Shown here piece after piece: positions 36,347-47,430 of a stretch of 64,000 nucleotides of DNA. Each line of letters begins with the position of its first letter. Position 1 is the stretch's first letter. The notes below the pieces were generated by a model, which saw only the letters and a list, made by a program, of their open reading frames with translations, ran no database searches and was not told the DNA's origin. The position numbers were made by a program, and so were the translations under genes. Origin of the DNA: Oleiharenicola lentus (lineage in GTDB: Bacteria > Verrucomicrobiota > Verrucomicrobiia > Opitutales > Opitutaceae); the NCBI RefSeq assembly GCF_004118375.1, contig NZ_SDHX01000001.1:1031693-1095692 (forward strand). The letters run 5' to 3'.

Positions 36347-39300
36347 ATGCCGCCTGAGCCGACCATGCCTGACACGGTGGAGCAGAGGCTGCGCGTGCAG
36401 GAACGGCAGCTGGCGATGATTTTCAACAGCTCGCGGGACATGATGATGCTCGTCCGGGTCGAGCCGGGCGTGCTGTTCCGCGTGGTGTCGGTCAACCGCG
36501 AATACCTGAGCAAGGTTCATGCAGTGGGTTACCGGTACACGGCCGAGGATTTTGCCGGCAAGACCTGCGACGAGGTGATGGCCCTGTTTCGTTTCCCGCC
36601 CGCGGCGGTCGAGGCGATCCGGGCGCAATACCGGCAGGTGATCGAGACCCGCCAGGTCCTGACCTACGATGAGCAAAAGAGCGGGCCGGCCGGTGTTTTC
36701 CATGGGCGCACGACGATCTCGCCCCTGCTGGACGAGACCGGGGCCTGCGCCTTTGTGCTCTATGCGACGCAGGACATCACCGCGCAACGGGTGGCGGAGC
36801 AGGAGCGCCAGCGGAGCGAGGAGATGCTGCGGGCGATCCTCGACCACTCGTTCCAGTTCATCGGCCTGCTGGATCGCGAAGGCCGGCTGCTGCGGCCGAA
36901 CCAGACCTCGCTCGACGCGGTCGGCGTCAGCCGCGAGGAAGTGGTCGGCAAATATTTCTGGGACACACCCTGGTGGACGCATTCCCCGGCGGAACAGGCG
37001 CGGCTGCGCGAGGCCGTCGGCCGGGCGGCGCAGGGGGAATTCGTGCGTTACGAGACGACGCACCCGACGGCCGCGGGGCGGATGCTGACCATCGACTTCT
37101 CGCTCAAGCCCGTGCGTGACGAGCGCGGCACGGTGGTGGCGATCATTCCCGAGGGGCGGGACATCACGGAGAGCAAGGAGGCCGAACAGGCCCTGCGCGA
37201 ATCGGAAGAGAAGTTCGCCAAGGCCTTCCGGGCGAGCCCGCAGGCCATGTCCATAGCCTCCCTGGACGACGGCCGCTACCTCGAGATCAACCAGGCACAC
37301 CAGGAACTTTTCGGCTACCAGCCGGAGGAGGTCGTCGGCCGCACGCCGGCGGAACTGGGCATCGTCATGGACGCTTCGGTGACCCTAGGCGCCCTCAACG
37401 AGCTCCGGAACCGCGGCAGGGTGAGAGACCTGCAGCTCAACGCGCGCACCCGCGACGGCCGGGTGATCACGGTGCTCAACAATGCGGAGCTCATCCGCGT
37501 GGGCGGCCGGGACTGCGCGCTGCTGACCTCACGCGACATCACGGCGCAGCTCCAAGCCGAACGGGCGCTGCGGGAGTCGGAAGCGAAATTTGCCGCCGCC
37601 TTCCGGGTTTCGCCCGACTTCAGTGCCATCGTCGATTACGAAACCGGCCGGCATATCGAGGTGAACGATGCGATTGTGTCGTTCTTCGGCTACAGCCGGG
37701 AGGAAATCATCGGGAAGACCGCGCTTGAGCTCGGCATGATTCCCAGTGAGGAGCCGCGCGCCCGGATGCTGGAGCTGCTCAACCGGGACGGCAAGGTCCG
37801 CGGGATGCGCACCCCCGCCCGCACGAGGGACGGCCGCGAAGTCACGGTCGAGCTGAGCGCCGAGATCGTGCACATTCGCGGACGCAAGTGCATCCTGCGC
37901 ATTTCACGTGACATCACCACCGCGCTCAAGGCCGAGCAGGCGCTGCGCGAATCGGAGGAGAAGTTCGCACGGGCCTTCCGCTCCAGCCCGCAGGCGCTGG
38001 TGATCACCGAGATCCCGAGCGGACGCTACATTGACGTGAACCTTGGGTTCGAGCGGCTCACCGGCTACAGCCGGGAGGAGGTCATCGGCCGCACGGCGGT
38101 CGAGATCGGGATCTGGGAGAACCAGGCTGACCGCGAGGACCTCATGCGGCGCATGCAGCGCGAGGGCTGGGCGCGGGATGTCGAGTATGTGTTTCGCGGC
38201 AAGCAGCAGCAGCGTGTGATCACGCGTTGTTCGTTCGAACAGATCGAGGTTTCAGGCCGGCGGTGCCTGCTGAGCGTGATCGAGGACATCACCGAGCGGC
38301 GGCGGGCCGAGGAAGGGAAGGCCGCGCTGGAGGAGCAGCTCCGGCAGAACCAGAAGCTGGAGGCCCTCGGCACGCTGGCCGGCGGCATCGCGCATGACTT
38401 CAACAACATCCTGACCGCGATCATCGTGAACCAGGAGCTGGCGCTGATGGACATCCACGAACCAGTGGACCTGCGGCGCCGGCTGGAGGAGATCGGGCAG
38501 GCCAGCGGCCGGGCGAAGGAGTTGGTGCGGCAGATCCTCACTTTCAGCCGCCAGCAGCCGCACGAAAAGCTCCGGCAGCGCCTGCAGCTGATCGTGCGGG
38601 AGGCGTTGGGCCTGCTGCGGTCTTCGTTGCCCACCACCATCGAGATCAGGCAGGACCTTTCCCCCGAGACCCCGCCCGTGCTCGCCGATGCGTCGCAGAT
38701 TCACCAGGTGGTGATGAACCTCTGCACGAACGCCGCCCACGCGATGCGCGAATCCGGCGGCCGGCTCACCGTGCGGCTGGCGTCGCGCCAGCTCGACGCC
38801 GCGGCCTGTTGCGCCCTCCCGGGCCTGCAACCGGGCGCCTATGCCCAGCTCACCGTCACGGACACCGGGCATGGCATGGACGCCGCCACGCTGGCGCACA
38901 TCTTCGAGCCGTTTTTCACCACCAAGGGCCCCGGCGAGGGCACGGGTCTCGGACTGGCGATGGTGCACGGCATCGTGCAAAACCACCACGGCGGCATCTT
39001 CGTGCACAGCCTGCCCGGTGCGGGCACGACCTTTGACCTCTTTTTCCCCGAGGATCCCGGCACCGACAGCACGGCCCCGATGTCCGGCTCGGCGATCGTG
39101 CCCGGACATGGCGAGAGCGTGCTCGTGGTGGATGACGAGGAATCCATCTGCTTCGCGGTGGGCGCCATGCTGCGAAAGATCGGCTACCGCGTCGAGACCT
39201 TCACCGACCCGAGCGCCGCGCTGGAGCGTTTCAAGGCCGGGCCGTCGCAGTTCCAGCTGCTGCTGACCGACCGCACGATGCCGCACATCACGGGGCCCGC

Positions 39301-39487
39301 GCTGATCGCCCGCATGCGCGAATGGTGGCCCGGCCTGCCGGCCCTCCTGATGAGCGGGCATGACAGCCCCGGCGGCACCCATTCCGTGCCGCCGCACGCA
39401 GACTACGGGCTGGTCGCCAAGCCGCTGGACATCGCCGATCTGTCCCGGGTCGTTCGCGATGCGCTCAAATCCTCCTCCACCTCCTGA
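36347..39487 (+). CDS. Hybrid histidine kinase with five PAS domains and receiver
   Basis: A 1046-residue soluble sensor. Five PAS domains fill about residues 10-650; the last three open alike with ALRESEEKFA(K/R)AFR.SPQA and GYSREEVIGRTA. The kinase core follows: His683 in GTLAGGIAHDFNNILTAI, N box (NLCTNAAHAM), DTGHGMD and GTGLGLAMVHGI. A receiver ends the protein (VLVVDDEES, LLTDRTMP, AKPLD). No membrane helix or signal peptide, so cytoplasmic. The start may be 36347 or 36365. The next gene, a stand-alone receiver, starts two bases after the stop, so the two are co-transcribed. No output domain is attached; the signal is unknown. Confidence 0.92.
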   Translation: MPPEPTMPDTVEQRLRVQERQLAMIFNSSRDMMMLVRVEPGVLFRVVSVNREYLSKVHAVGYRYTAEDFAGKTCDEVMALFRFPPAAVEAIRAQYRQVIETRQVLTYDEQKSGPAGVFHGRTTISPLLDETGACAFVLYATQDITAQRVAEQERQRSEEMLRAILDHSFQFIGLLDREGRLLRPNQTSLDAVGVSREEVVGKYFWDTPWWTHSPAEQARLREAVGRAAQGEFVRYETTHPTAAGRMLTIDFSLKPVRDERGTVVAIIPEGRDITESKEAEQALRESEEKFAKAFRASPQAMSIASLDDGRYLEINQAHQELFGYQPEEVVGRTPAELGIVMDASVTLGALNELRNRGRVRDLQLNARTRDGRVITVLNNAELIRVGGRDCALLTSRDITAQLQAERALRESEAKFAAAFRVSPDFSAIVDYETGRHIEVNDAIVSFFGYSREEIIGKTALELGMIPSEEPRARMLELLNRDGKVRGMRTPARTRDGREVTVELSAEIVHIRGRKCILRISRDITTALKAEQALRESEEKFARAFRSSPQALVITEIPSGRYIDVNLGFERLTGYSREEVIGRTAVEIGIWENQADREDLMRRMQREGWARDVEYVFRGKQQQRVITRCSFEQIEVSGRRCLLSVIEDITERRRAEEGKAALEEQLRQNQKLEALGTLAGGIAHDFNNILTAIIVNQELALMDIHEPVDLRRRLEEIGQASGRAKELVRQILTFSRQQPHEKLRQRLQLIVREALGLLRSSLPTTIEIRQDLSPETPPVLADASQIHQVVMNLCTNAAHAMRESGGRLTVRLASRQLDAAACCALPGLQPGAYAQLTVTDTGHGMDAATLAHIFEPFFTTKGPGEGTGLGLAMVHGIVQNHHGGIFVHSLPGAGTTFDLFFPEDPGTDSTAPMSGSAIVPGHGESVLVVDDEESICFAVGAMLRKIGYRVETFTDPSAALERFKAGPSQFQLLLTDRTMPHITGPALIARMREWWPGLPALLMSGHDSPGGTHSVPPHADYGLVAKPLDIADLSRVVRDALKSSSTS

Positions 39488-39488
39488 C

Positions 39489-40229
39489 ATGGAAAATCCC
39501 CCCACCGAATCCCGCGGACGCGTGCTGTTCGCCGACGATGACCGGGCCGCCCGCGAAGGCCTGGCCGAGATGCTGCGCCGTCTGGGCTATGATTGTGAGA
39601 CCGCGCCCAACGCCAGCGAGGCCCTGCAAAAACTGCGGGCCGCGCCCTACGAGGCCCTGATCTCCGACATCCACATGCCCGGCAACACCTCGCTCGAGCT
39701 GGTCGAGGCGGCGGTGCAGGCGGCCCCGGGGCTGCCCGTCATCCTGCTCACCGGACGCCCTTCGGTGGAGACCGCCTCGCGCTCGGTGCGGCTGCCTGTC
39801 GCCGCCTACCTGACCAAGCCCCCGGAAATGACTGAGTTGACCAAGGTGCTCGACCAGGCGATCGCCGAATTCCGGGAACTGGCGCTGATTCAATCCGGCC
39901 GGCAGCGGTTGCGCGACTGGGAGCAGCAGCTGGCGCGGATCGAGCAGCTTTCGGTGCGCACGCCGGCGGATGGCGCGATGGAGGACTTCATCCGCGTCTC
40001 CCTGCGGCAGGCCATCCTCGTGCTCAGCGATCTCGAACGGGCCACCCAGGCGCTCGACCGCCGGGCGGCCGGCCGGTTGCGCGAGGTGGACCATGTGGCG
40101 GCCCTGCGCCGCACGGTCGAGGTGCTGGAGCGCACCCGGCAAAATTTCAAGAGCAAGGACCTCGCCGATTTGCGCAAGCAGCTGGAGCAACTGCTCAACC
40201 GGAACGAGGGGCAAGGCGCGGGCATCTGA
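39489..40229 (+). CDS. Response regulator with C-terminal helical extension
   Basis: A 246-residue protein. The receiver (residues 10-125) has the acidic pair and phospho-Asp in ISDIHMPG, with the Lys in YLTKPPE. After it comes about 120 residues of helix (LRDWEQQLARIEQL, RRTVEVLERTRQNFKSKDLADLRKQLEQLLNRN), probably coiled coil, with no DNA-binding motif. It starts right after the hybrid kinase gene, so its likely partner is that kinase. Output is presumably protein-protein contact. Confidence 0.9.
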   Translation: MENPPTESRGRVLFADDDRAAREGLAEMLRRLGYDCETAPNASEALQKLRAAPYEALISDIHMPGNTSLELVEAAVQAAPGLPVILLTGRPSVETASRSVRLPVAAYLTKPPEMTELTKVLDQAIAEFRELALIQSGRQRLRDWEQQLARIEQLSVRTPADGAMEDFIRVSLRQAILVLSDLERATQALDRRAAGRLREVDHVAALRRTVEVLERTRQNFKSKDLADLRKQLEQLLNRNEGQGAGI

Positions 40230-40348
40230 ACACGGGCAGAAGGTAGAGCGGCCCGGCCCGGATCGCGCGGCCGCGCAAGGATTATCCCTAGTGGTGAATT
40301 TGGGCTCAAGCCGGGCCCGTTCGTGCCGATTGGGGGGCACGGAAGGCT

Positions 40349-40455
40349 TGCAACCCGGTTGCAGGCAGCTTTCTCCGGCAGGACATACGGGCCTGCCAGT
40401 CGAAGGCACAGTCACGCATCACCCTCTCGGAGGGCGGCGCGAGACTGTGCCTTTT
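40349..40455 (+). promoter_or_regulatory. Structured leader with attenuator-like hairpin upstream of the chemoreceptor gene
   Basis: Within the 291-bp gap 40230-40520 three hairpins follow each other: TGCAACC/GGTTGCA (40349-40363), GGCAGG/CCTGCC (40377-40397), and a long stem AAGGCACAGTC/GACTGTGCCTT (40403-40453) enclosing CCCTC/GAGGG (40422-40434) and followed by TTTTGCTTTT. The last looks like a terminator 66 bp before the chemoreceptor ATG, so it may be an attenuator or riboswitch platform. It does not match a known class I can name. Confidence 0.5.
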
Positions 40456-40520
40456 GCTTTTGGCCCGTTCCGTTCCGCTGGCAGCACCCGTGTCTTTTCG
40501 CATTCCACGCATCCCCCCAC

Positions 40521-42512
40521 ATGAAACTCATCAGCCAACGCGGATTGAACACCCGCATGCTCCTCTCGATCGGCCTGACCGTCCTCGCCGGACTCGCCGT
40601 TCTGCTCACCCTGACCACCCTGCGCGTGGTGCACAGCGCCCGGCAGGAGGCCAATGCCCTGAGCCGCACCAAGGCCCAGGCCATCGGCGCCGAGATGGCG
40701 CACCGTTTGGGCCGCGCCATCGGAACCGCCCGCACCCTCAGTGAGGCGCTGGAGGGCATTCTCGCGGAAGGGCATCCGTCCCGGGCCCAGGCCGACGCCA
40801 TGTTGCGCGGCAGCCTTGAGGGCAACACCGACTACATCGGCGTGTGGACGCTGTGGGAGCCGAATGCCTTTGACGGCCGCGATGCCGACTACGTGAACAA
40901 GCCCGGCCACGACGCCACCGGTCGCTATATCGCCTATTGGAACCGCGGCAGTGGCAAGGTCATCGTCGAACCGCTGGTGGATTACACCACCGAGGGCGCG
41001 GGCGACTACTACCTGCTGGCCAAGCACAGCAATCAGGAGACGGTCCTCGAGCCCTACATCTACAAAGTCGCCGGCCGCGACGTGCTCATGACCAGCCTCG
41101 TGGTGCCGGTGAATCGCGCCGACGGCACGTTCGCGGGCGTGGTCGGCGTGGACCTGCCGCTCGAGACCCTCGGGGCCGAGATCGCCAAGGTGAAGGTGGG
41201 CGAGACGGGCTACGCGGCCCTCGTCTCCAACACCGGAATTTATGCCGCCCATCCCAGGGCAGAACGTCTGGGCAAACCGATGAAGGACACCGACCCCTGG
41301 GTTGTGCCTTTCCTCGGCAATTTGAAGAAGGGCGAGGCTTTCGAGACGGAAAGCTTCTCCCGCACGCTGAACGACATGACCTACCGCTTCGGCGTCCCCG
41401 TGCGCATCGGTTCATCGAGCACGCCCTGGTGCGTCAGCATCACCATCCGCGAGAGCGAGGTGCTGGCCGGGGCTTGGAAGCTGCGCAACACGATCCTCCT
41501 CGCCGGTGCGGTCGTGCTGGGCGCCGTGCTGCTCGTCGTCTGGTGGATCGCGCGCGGCATTTCGCGGCCGGTGCGCGCCATCGCGCTGCAGCTCGGTTCC
41601 GGGGCCGACGAGGTGACCGCCGCCTCCGGCCAGGTCTCGACCGCCGGCCAGTCGCTGGCGGCGGGCGCGAGCGAACAGGCCGCGTCGCTCGAGGAAACCA
41701 GTTCCTCCCTCGTGGAGCTTTCCAGCATGACCAAGCGCAACGCCGACCACGCGGCCACCGCCAAGGCGCTCGCCGCTGAGACGCGCGCCGCGGCCGATGC
41801 CGGCGCCACCGACATGCACCAGATGTCCACCGCCATGGCGGACCTGCAGAAGGCCAGCTCCAGCGTTGCCGCCATCGTCAAGACGATCGACGAGATCGCC
41901 TTCCAGACCAACATCCTCGCCCTCAACGCCGCCGTCGAAGCGGCCCGGGCGGGAGAAGCCGGCGCCGGCTTCGCGGTGGTGGCCGAGGAAGTCCGCAACC
42001 TCGCGCAGCGCAGCGCCAGCGCCGCCAAGGAAACCGCCTCCACCATCGCCGAGGCCGTGCGCATGAGCGAGCTGGGGGTGGGCATCAGCGGCAAGGTCAC
42101 AAGCGGGTTTGCCGGCATCGTGGACCGCACGCGCCGCCTCGACAGCCTGGTCGCCGAGATCGCCTCCGCCTGCCACGAGCAGAACGAGGGCATCGTGCAG
42201 ATCAACACCGCCGTCAGCCAGATGGACAAGGTCACGCAGGGCAACGCCGCCTCCGCCGAGGAAAACTCCGCCGCCGCGGAGGAGCTCAACGCGCAGGCCG
42301 TCACCCTGAAGGGCTGCGTCAACGAGCTCATGCAGATCGTCAACGGCCGCAGCGCCGGGACCGTGGTGTCGCCGACGCTGCCCCTCAAGCGGCCGGCCGC
42401 GCCGGTGTTTCCCCGGACGGGGTCGACCGCCAAGCCGGCGGCCGGCGCCGATTTCTTTGAAGACATGCCGGCCGACGCCGGTGCCGCGCGCCAAAATCAT
42501 GCCCGGGCCTGA
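40521..42512 (+). CDS. Methyl-accepting chemotaxis protein with dCache sensor
   Basis: A 663-residue chemoreceptor. A membrane helix ([20 protein letters not shown]) is followed by a double-Cache extracellular sensor (about residues 35-320; [52 protein letters not shown]), a second helix ([19 protein letters not shown]), then HAMP-like and signalling coiled coil. The hairpin tip [21 protein letters not shown] at about residue 457 is the CheA-CheW contact site. No CheA or CheW is encoded in the window. The sensor domain type usually binds amino acids or other small ligands. The next receiver gene overlaps its 3' end by 14 bases. Confidence 0.93.
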   Translation: MKLISQRGLNTRMLLSIGLTVLAGLAVLLTLTTLRVVHSARQEANALSRTKAQAIGAEMAHRLGRAIGTARTLSEALEGILAEGHPSRAQADAMLRGSLEGNTDYIGVWTLWEPNAFDGRDADYVNKPGHDATGRYIAYWNRGSGKVIVEPLVDYTTEGAGDYYLLAKHSNQETVLEPYIYKVAGRDVLMTSLVVPVNRADGTFAGVVGVDLPLETLGAEIAKVKVGETGYAALVSNTGIYAAHPRAERLGKPMKDTDPWVVPFLGNLKKGEAFETESFSRTLNDMTYRFGVPVRIGSSSTPWCVSITIRESEVLAGAWKLRNTILLAGAVVLGAVLLVVWWIARGISRPVRAIALQLGSGADEVTAASGQVSTAGQSLAAGASEQAASLEETSSSLVELSSMTKRNADHAATAKALAAETRAAADAGATDMHQMSTAMADLQKASSSVAAIVKTIDEIAFQTNILALNAAVEAARAGEAGAGFAVVAEEVRNLAQRSASAAKETASTIAEAVRMSELGVGISGKVTSGFAGIVDRTRRLDSLVAEIASACHEQNEGIVQINTAVSQMDKVTQGNAASAEENSAAAEELNAQAVTLKGCVNELMQIVNGRSAGTVVSPTLPLKRPAAPVFPRTGSTAKPAAGADFFEDMPADAGAARQNHARA

Positions 42513-42915
42513 CGCTCCCCCGCAGCCGAGAATCCTGTTGGTGGACGATGACGACCTGCTCGCCGAGAGCGTGGCCGAGTATCTCCGCCGTCACGGTTAC
42601 GCCGTGCAGGTCGCGGGCGAAGGCCGGGTGGCGATGGATTTGCTCGCCCGGCAAAGATACGAGCTGGTGATCAGCGATATCTTCATGCCCGAGGTGGACG
42701 GCATCGAGCTGCTCGGCCTGCTGCGCCGTTGCATCCCCGCACCCGCGGTGATCGCCATGTCCGGTTCCGGCGTGGGGCGGGTGGAGTGTATGCTGAAGAT
42801 GGCTTCCGTGCTCGGCGCCAGCCGCACGCTGGGCAAGCCGTTCCAGCCGGCGCATCTTATCCGGCTCGTGCATGAGCTGATCGGACCTGCCGGGGTGAAG
42901 GTGGCGGCGGGTTAA
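42499..42915 (+). CDS. Stand-alone receiver protein (CheY-like)
   Basis: A 138-residue single receiver domain: acidic pair in ILLVDDDD, phospho-Asp in [11 protein letters not shown], the Ser in AMSGSG, and Lys in LGKPFQP. No output domain. The start (ATG at 42499) overlaps the chemoreceptor's last codons by 14 bases, so the receptor and the receiver are translated together. The 3' end overlaps the convergent VOC gene by four bases. It could act as a CheY, linking the receptor to motility or to the histidine kinase upstream. Confidence 0.9.
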   Translation: MPGPDAPPQPRILLVDDDDLLAESVAEYLRRHGYAVQVAGEGRVAMDLLARQRYELVISDIFMPEVDGIELLGLLRRCIPAPAVIAMSGSGVGRVECMLKMASVLGASRTLGKPFQPAHLIRLVHELIGPAGVKVAAG

Positions 42916-43409
42916 CCCGGCGGTTTCTCCGCCAGCAGCGATTCCAAGTCGAGCGGAGCGGTAATCATGGCGAGTTCGCCGGCCGGCGTGCGCGGCCACT
43001 GCGCGGCGGGGCGATCCCAGTAGAGCTCCACGCCATTCTGGTCGGGATCACGCAGATAGAGCGCCTCGCTCACACCATGATCGCTCGCTCCGTCAAGCGG
43101 GAGGCCGGCGGCCATAAGCCGGCGCAGGGCGTCGGCCAGGTCCGCGCGGGTGGGGTAGAGGATCGCCGTGTGAAAGAGCCCCGTCGTGCCGCGTGCCGGT
43201 GGCCGGCCGCCGAGGCTTTCCCAGGTGTTCAGGCCGATATGGTGGTGATAGCCGCCCGCCGAGATGAAGGCGGCCTGCGGGCCATAGCGCTGGGTGAGCT
43301 GGAAGCCGAGCACCCCGCAGTAAAAGTCGAGCGCGCGCGGCAGATCGGCCACTTTCAGATGCACGTGGCCGATGCGCACACCGGCGGCGAGGGGAGGAGT
43401 GGAGGACAT
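42912..43409 (-). CDS. VOC-family ring-cleavage-dioxygenase-like protein
   Basis: A 165-residue vicinal-oxygen-chelate protein of the catechol 2,3-dioxygenase-like group. Metal ligands are visible: His in RIGHVHLKVADLPRAL, His in GLFHTAILYP, and Glu in QNGVELYWDRP, with Tyr and His in AFISAGGYHHHIGLN. The length corresponds to a single-module enzyme like the CatE half-size group. Substrate unknown. It is convergent with the receiver gene and divergent from the next receiver. Confidence 0.88.
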   Translation of the reverse strand: MSSTPPLAAGVRIGHVHLKVADLPRALDFYCGVLGFQLTQRYGPQAAFISAGGYHHHIGLNTWESLGGRPPARGTTGLFHTAILYPTRADLADALRRLMAAGLPLDGASDHGVSEALYLRDPDQNGVELYWDRPAAQWPRTPAGELAMITAPLDLESLLAEKPPG

Positions 43410-43514
43410 GTCCGTAGGGTGGACGGGTTTGCGCGGAAGGCAAAACCGGTTCCCGCTCGGGTTTCGCCCGGCTCAGGAATCCGGGGCTTCAGTTCGCCGG
43501 ACCGGAGCCGATTC

Positions 43515-43967
43515 ATGGGAGTGATGACCAACACCTCGCCTCAAACCAACCCCACCGTGACGACCGCGGCCGGCTTGGATGTGCTCTTTGTGGACGACGA
43601 TCAGGATATTGCCGACCTGATGACGGAGTATCTCCGCCGGTGCGGCTACAAGGCGGAGAGCGCCACCAACGGGCAGACCGCGCTCAAAAAACTGCGCGGC
43701 CGCGAAGTCGCGGTGCTCGTGACCGACATCCTCATGCCGGAGCTCGACGGTTATGAACTGATCATGAAGCTGAAACAGCGGCCGCAACGCCCGACCATCA
43801 TCGCGGCCTCCGGCAACGCCTCCAGCATCGGCATGGATTTTCTCAAGTCGGCGCGCCAGCTCGGTGCCGACCGCGTGCTGCCCAAGCCCTACCTGCCGAC
43901 CACGCTCCTGGCGCAGGTGCGGGAAATTCTCGGGCCACGCACGCCCTTGCCTGCCACCGGCACTTAA
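43515..43967 (+). CDS. Stand-alone receiver protein
   Basis: A 150-residue receiver: acidic pair in LFVDDDQDI, phospho-Asp in LVTDILMPELDGYEL, and Lys in VLPKPYLP. It is similar in style to the receiver at 42499. The ATG at 43515 is chosen because GGAG lies seven bases upstream; a second ATG at 43524 is less well placed. No output domain. It probably takes part in the same signalling set as the chemoreceptor. Confidence 0.88.
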   Translation: MGVMTNTSPQTNPTVTTAAGLDVLFVDDDQDIADLMTEYLRRCGYKAESATNGQTALKKLRGREVAVLVTDILMPELDGYELIMKLKQRPQRPTIIAASGNASSIGMDFLKSARQLGADRVLPKPYLPTTLLAQVREILGPRTPLPATGT

Positions 43968-44355
43968 CCCGGCTACTTCACACCCTGGGGGAGAAGCCGT
44001 CGCCCGGTCGGTCCGATTTTGTCGGGGCGAGCCGCGGCCAAGTCGCTCCGCCCGAACGGCGAACGGACAGTTGGCTGACTGGATAGTTCATCAGGGTGAA
44101 ATGTCCGGGTTAATCGCCGCCGGCTTTGCGCCGATAGATGGCCGTCCGCGCGGTTGCGTCCCGCAGTCGTGACCGCGTGCCCAATCGCCGCCCTTGTGCC
44201 GGTGCCGTGACGATCCTCCCCCGGGAGGGCAACCGCCACACGCCACCGGCCCAGGGCGAGCGCCAACCGCCGCCCGAGGGTGAGGCGGCTACGCCGGGCC
44301 ATGGCCAAGAAATGGCTTGGTTTGGTCCGGGGCCGGCCTACGTTGGTCCGTTCCG
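43968..44355. other. Intergenic region without a recognisable feature
   Basis: A 388-bp gap between the receiver gene and uup. I see GC-rich sequence with short open frames but none with protein-like composition, no tRNA and no clear promoter. A short palindrome (CCTCCCCCGGGAGG, near 44216) is the only visible structure. Confidence 0.6.
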
Positions 44356-46191
<1,836 letters not shown>

Positions 46192-46196
46192 GCCGC

Positions 46197-46790
46197 TTAC
46201 TCGTGTCGCAGGACGTAGGTGCGGGTGCGCTCCTGGCTGATGCGCCCGGCGAGGGCCCCGCGCGCCCAGCGCTCCTGCAACCGGGCCTGCATGCGGCTGG
46301 AGACCTCGGCGCGGTCGTTGCCGGTGAGATGGTCACCGGTCTCGGGGCAGTATTCGTGATGATTGCCCTGCTCGACCCATTGGAAGCAACAGGCGGTGAT
46401 CACTCCCGTGTGGTCGGCCTCGACGAAGGGATGCGCGAGCATGCCCTCGACGAGGGCGCGGAAATCAGCGTTGTGAAAGGGCTTGGCGGCACAGGCATTG
46501 GCCCCGGCGGCCAGCAGGCTGGCGGTGAGGGCCTGGTCCATGGAGCCGCTGACGGCGATGAAGGGCAAAGCGAGCGACGGCTGCCCGCGGCGCAAGGGCG
46601 TGAGCACTTCGAAGGCATCACCACCCGGGAACATGAAGTCGCAGACGATGAGGTCCACCGTGGTATGCGCCAGCAGCTCGTTGGCGGCCCGGGGACTCGG
46701 CACGATGATCACGTCGTGCGGCGGATGAAACATCCGCTGGAAGATCCGCTGGGAAGTGACGCTATCCTCGATGTAGAGAATGCGTTTCAC
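46197..46790 (-). CDS. Receiver protein with Cys/His-rich C-terminal extension
   Basis: A 197-residue protein. The receiver (1-120) has RILYIEDSVTSQ, phospho-Asp in IVCDFMFPGGDAFEVL, and Lys in AAKPFHN. The C-terminal 70 residues hold CCFQWVEQGNHHEYCPETGDHL, a possible metal site, then a basic helix (RMQARLQERWARGAL). The start is a GTG at 46790. It follows the cheX-like gene by five bases on the same strand, so the two are one operon. Output unknown. Confidence 0.85.
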   Translation of the reverse strand: MKRILYIEDSVTSQRIFQRMFHPPHDVIIVPSPRAANELLAHTTVDLIVCDFMFPGGDAFEVLTPLRRGQPSLALPFIAVSGSMDQALTASLLAAGANACAAKPFHNADFRALVEGMLAHPFVEADHTGVITACCFQWVEQGNHHEYCPETGDHLTGNDRAEVSSRMQARLQERWARGALAGRISQERTRTYVLRHE

Positions 46791-46795
46791 GGGGC

Positions 46796-47302
46796 TCAGT
46801 CCTGCTTGAGCTGGATGTCCGCGATCAGCCGGTGGCTGTTGCAGTCGAAGTGGAAGGTGTGGCGCTCGGAGCCCTTGATGCTGGAGACGGCGAGATTGTC
46901 GCCGCGCACGATGGTGGGGAGCGTCAGCTTGCAGGGAAACCCGATGTTGCAGAGGGCGTTCTTGAAACCGCCGACGGTCATGTTGGTGATCTCGCCGATC
47001 ACGTCCTTGATGGCGGAGTCGCCGCTCATTTCGACCTCGGCGGCGCTCATGCCCAGCACGCGGGCGGCGGCATCCTGGGCGAAGTCGTCGGGGATGCAGA
47101 GATAGACGATGCCGTCGATCTGGCCGACGAAGCCCACGCTGCCGAAGACATGCGGCTTGTCCTTGAATCCGGCGTAGGCGGCCTCGGCGGACTTCTCCAC
47201 GAACGTGGCCTCGCGCTTGAGCATGATGGCGCACACGTTCTTGACGGCGCGAACGATGGATTCCTGGACGATGGTATCCGAAATAGGTTGAGCAGTGGCC
47301 AT
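46796..47302 (-). CDS. cheX: CheX-like chemotaxis phosphatase
   Basis: A 168-residue cytoplasmic protein of the CheX/CheC type, phosphatases for CheY-P. It has the paired signature EITNMTVGGFKNALC (the E..N residues that position water on CheY-P) and the DFAQDAAARVLG helix. Length matches CheX rather than longer CheC. The start is the ATG at 47302 (MATAQPISDTIVQ). It is translated before the receiver gene, an obvious substrate. Divergent from the membrane protein gene, with tandem repeats between them. Confidence 0.87.
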   Translation of the reverse strand: MATAQPISDTIVQESIVRAVKNVCAIMLKREATFVEKSAEAAYAGFKDKPHVFGSVGFVGQIDGIVYLCIPDDFAQDAAARVLGMSAAEVEMSGDSAIKDVIGEITNMTVGGFKNALCNIGFPCKLTLPTIVRGDNLAVSSIKGSERHTFHFDCNSHRLIADIQLKQD

Positions 47303-47383
47303 GCGGGCGGTGAGGAGACCGGTGTGTAATCGGCCCGAGAGGCACGGGCTTGAGCAAGTGAGCGCTGAAACTGAGGATTTATG

Positions 47384-47423
47384 TGACAAGCATGCTTGAC
47401 ACATGACAAGTAAGCTTTACACA
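47384..47423. promoter_or_regulatory. Two tandem 20-bp direct repeats with TTGACA
   Basis: TGACAAGCATGCTTGACACA (47384-47403) is followed immediately by TGACAAGTAAGCTTTACACA (47404-47423), with three mismatches. The first holds the palindrome CAAGCATGCTTG and a -35-like TTGACA (47396-47401). The pair ends seven bases before the ATG of the membrane protein gene at 47431 and lies in the divergent promoter region of cheX. It fits autoregulation by the XRE-type protein encoded at 47860. Confidence 0.65.
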
Positions 47424-47430
47424 CGAAGAC

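Noticed and set aside
40349..40455. Named c-di-GMP (GEMM) riboswitch
   Set aside because: The GACGCAAAGC and tetraloop-receptor features are not visible, so only a generic structured leader is claimed.
43968..44355. tRNA or small RNA in the gap before uup
   Set aside because: No cloverleaf, CCA end or T-loop sequence could be found.
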